Below, piece after piece: positions 62,709 through 64,000 of a stretch of DNA of 64,000 bases (position 1 is the first letter of the stretch; every line of letters starts with the position of its first letter). Source of the DNA: Undibacterium parvum (GTDB taxonomy: Bacteria > Pseudomonadota > Gammaproteobacteria > Burkholderiales > Burkholderiaceae_D); NCBI RefSeq assembly GCF_003955735.1, contig NZ_CP034464.1, forward strand, positions 496,001-560,000, written 5' to 3'. Below the pieces are notes generated by a model. The model worked only from the letters and a program-made list of their open reading frames with translations, had not been told where the DNA came from and ran no database searches. The translations under genes were made by a program, and so were the position numbers.

Positions 62709-63245
62709 ATGTCAGCAAATAAATCTGGAAATTTGATGCACACTCGCTCTCCCCGCGCTGAAAAACGTGAATTTGATACCCGTCATTTTCGCCACGCCCT
62801 GTCTCAATTCGCCACTGGTGTGACCGTGATCACCACGCGCCTGGCTGATGGCACGTTTCTGGGTTTGACCGCCAGTTCCTTTAATTCGGTCTCACTCGAC
62901 CCGCCACTGGTGCTCTGGAGTCTAGCCAATACGGCTACTAGCATGCCGGTTTTTAGCGGCAACTCGCATTATGTTGTGAACATCTTATCGGCTGAGCAAG
63001 CGGCGCTGGCAGAACAATTTGCCAGCAAGAAGAAAGATAGATTTGAAGGCGTGGCATATACGCTGTCACATACCGGCCACCCTATTTTGAATGGGGTTTC
63101 GGCTTGGTTTGAATGTCATAACCGCAGCCGCTACCCAGAAGGCGACCATGTGATTTTTGTCGGCGAAGTCGAGCGCTGTGAGTTTACGGCGCAAGCTCCG
63201 CTGGTGTTTCACTCAGGCCAATTCTTGCTGCCGACAAATAAATAA
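62709..63245 (+). CDS. Flavin reductase family protein
   Basis: The 178-residue protein matches the flavin reductase-like FMN-binding family: LSQFATGVTVITTRLADGTF, LTASSFNSVSLDPPLVLWSL, YVVNILSAEQAALAEQFASK and HVIFVGEVERCEF. It likely reduces FMN with NADH for a partner monooxygenase or acts alone. Two candidate starts (62709 and 62736) differ by nine residues. It has no operon partner in view. Confidence 0.88.
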   Translation: MSANKSGNLMHTRSPRAEKREFDTRHFRHALSQFATGVTVITTRLADGTFLGLTASSFNSVSLDPPLVLWSLANTATSMPVFSGNSHYVVNILSAEQAALAEQFASKKKDRFEGVAYTLSHTGHPILNGVSAWFECHNRSRYPEGDHVIFVGEVERCEFTAQAPLVFHSGQFLLPTNK

Positions 63246-63308
63246 TAGTCGGCGCTATTTTCGAGTCCGGCACTATGCCAGGGCTAACTCAGTATTTAAT
63301 TTCTCGCT

Positions 63309-63569
63309 ATGACACTAACACTGATTGATTTCGTCGGTTATATTGCCGCCTTCTTAACTACCAGCGCCTTCGTTCCACAAGCCTGGCTGACCTGGAAAAA
63401 CAAACATGCAGATGGCGTCTCGCTGGGCATGTACGTGATACTGGTGAGTGGTATCGTCCTCTGGTTAGCCTACGGGGTCTTGCTACACGCCTGGCCGATT
63501 ATCATCGCCAACTTCATCACACTGATGTTGGCGCTGTTTATCCTGGCGATGAAGTTAATCTACAAATAA
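63309..63569 (+). CDS. SemiSWEET-type sugar transporter
   Basis: The 86-residue protein has three transmembrane helices and a PQ-loop motif (TTSAFVPQAWLTWKNKHADG), the hallmark of SemiSWEETs. These function as dimers, moving sugars across the inner membrane. No sugar is identifiable. It ends 16 bases before the convergent Sua5-type gene. Confidence 0.88.
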   Translation: MTLTLIDFVGYIAAFLTTSAFVPQAWLTWKNKHADGVSLGMYVILVSGIVLWLAYGVLLHAWPIIIANFITLMLALFILAMKLIYK

Positions 63570-63584
63570 GCCCACACCCAAGCG

Positions 63585-64000
63585 TCAGGGCTTAGCCAGC
63601 AGTTGCGCCAGCACATCGCGACTATCGAAGGCGGCGCGCTGCAATCTATCGTTCACGCCTTGCCACGCTTTATCGTCCGGCAGTGCTTGCACCAAAATCA
63701 CATCGGCAGCGGCCAGATCGAGCTCACGTAAAGCCGCATACAAATCATGTGCGTAGTGCACCGGATCTTTGGGCATGTGCAGATAGGCCGTCAGCGACGA
63801 AACACTCGCCAATTCAGCATAGGCCATCACGGCAATCCGCTTACCAGTCATCAGTAAATTCTGGATGCAGCTATCCAATTCGGCGCTGGCAAGCAAGACC
63901 ACGGGCGTATTCGGCGCATAGTGCGCATCTAAGGTGCCGGAAGCACGTGGTGCCGCCACATCGGCCGCTAAGGGCATGACACCCAACACCGCGGCCAACT
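63585..64000 (-). CDS. L-threonylcarbamoyladenylate synthase (Sua5/YrdC), C-terminal domain, partial
   Basis: This minus-strand frame runs off the window end, so only about 138 C-terminal residues are seen. They match the Sua5 C-terminal domain, with APRASGTLDAHYAPNTPVVL and VNDRLQRAAFDSRDVLAQLL. The enzyme makes threonylcarbamoyl-AMP for t6A modification of tRNA. The N-terminal catalytic YrdC domain lies outside the window. It converges with the SemiSWEET gene. Confidence 0.88.
   Translation of the reverse strand, partial: LAAVLGVMPLAADVAAPRASGTLDAHYAPNTPVVLLASAELDSCIQNLLMTGKRIAVMAYAELASVSSLTAYLHMPKDPVHYAHDLYAALRELDLAAADVILVQALPDDKAWQGVNDRLQRAAFDSRDVLAQLLAKP

Noticed and set aside
1..64000. 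CRISPR arrays, tRNA and rRNA genes
   Set aside because: No regularly spaced direct repeats, no cloverleaf with CCA-type ends and no rRNA stretch were recognised by eye. A covariance search would be needed to exclude tRNA fully.

Overview
The window looks like chromosomal DNA from a betaproteobacterium of the order Burkholderiales, most likely Oxalobacteraceae (Undibacterium-like). That placement is an inference from gene content and protein style: an EpsL/EpsB/EpsD/EpsE/EpsF/EpsG/exosortase-B/EpsI exopolysaccharide operon, an HtpG-TypA-MiaB-PhoH-YbeY housekeeping set, a KirBac channel and moderate GC. No rRNA, tRNA, CRISPR array, phage or complete insertion sequence was found.

Region 1 (1-29.7 kb) is one large polysaccharide locus, with every gene on the minus strand. 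Transcription appears to start at a TATAAT-type promoter at about 29.12-29.15 kb. It runs through the secretion machinery: epsL, the initiating sugar transferase, the EpsD isomerase lipoprotein, the EpsE exporter, the EpsF chain-length protein, the EpsG kinase-like protein, exosortase B and EpsI. Flippase, polymerase, glycosyltransferases and acetyltransferases follow. The locus ends with two heparinase-type lyases, one carrying a signal peptide, and sugar-nucleotide genes (wecB, a WecG/TagA transferase, a TviB/WbpO-type dehydrogenase, galE, a polysaccharide deacetylase, a sugar nucleotidyltransferase and the start of a mannose-1-phosphate guanylyltransferase). Together these suggest a Wzx/Wzy-type polymer containing N-acetylmannosamine and an N-acetylhexosaminuronic acid, probably O-acetylated and trimmed by its own lyases.

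Region 2 (30-34.2 kb) encodes exported proteins: a repeat-poor secreted protein, a PEP-CTERM protein (candidate substrate of exosortase B), a PhoA-family alkaline phosphatase with 14-bp iterons upstream, and an unknown secreted protein.

Region 3 (34.8-47.1 kb) holds a very large SNF2-type ATPase, a DUF6445 protein, an orphan GspF-like membrane protein, a PRMT-like methyltransferase, TrhP, an EamA transporter and TypA.

Region 4 (47.7-53.1 kb) is a compact plus-strand signalling operon: a receiver-GGDEF diguanylate cyclase, two tandem paralogous periplasmic binding proteins and a membrane histidine kinase. It looks like a ligand-sensing, c-di-GMP-producing system, and a link to the polysaccharide locus is possible but unproven. 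htpG follows with a sigma-32-like promoter.

Region 5 (55.6-64 kb) contains small membrane proteins, a KirBac channel, ybeY-phoH-miaB, a flavin reductase, a SemiSWEET transporter and the end of a Sua5/YrdC protein.

The intergenic spaces carry four dispersed repeat families. Family A has nine palindromic REP-like hairpins. Family B has three copies of about 120-131 bp with inverted ends, each next to a family A hairpin. Family C has three 204-bp MITE-like elements, each flanked by 7-9 bp direct repeats. Family D has two 102-bp inverted-repeat elements plus one possible solo end. No transposase that could move them lies in the window.
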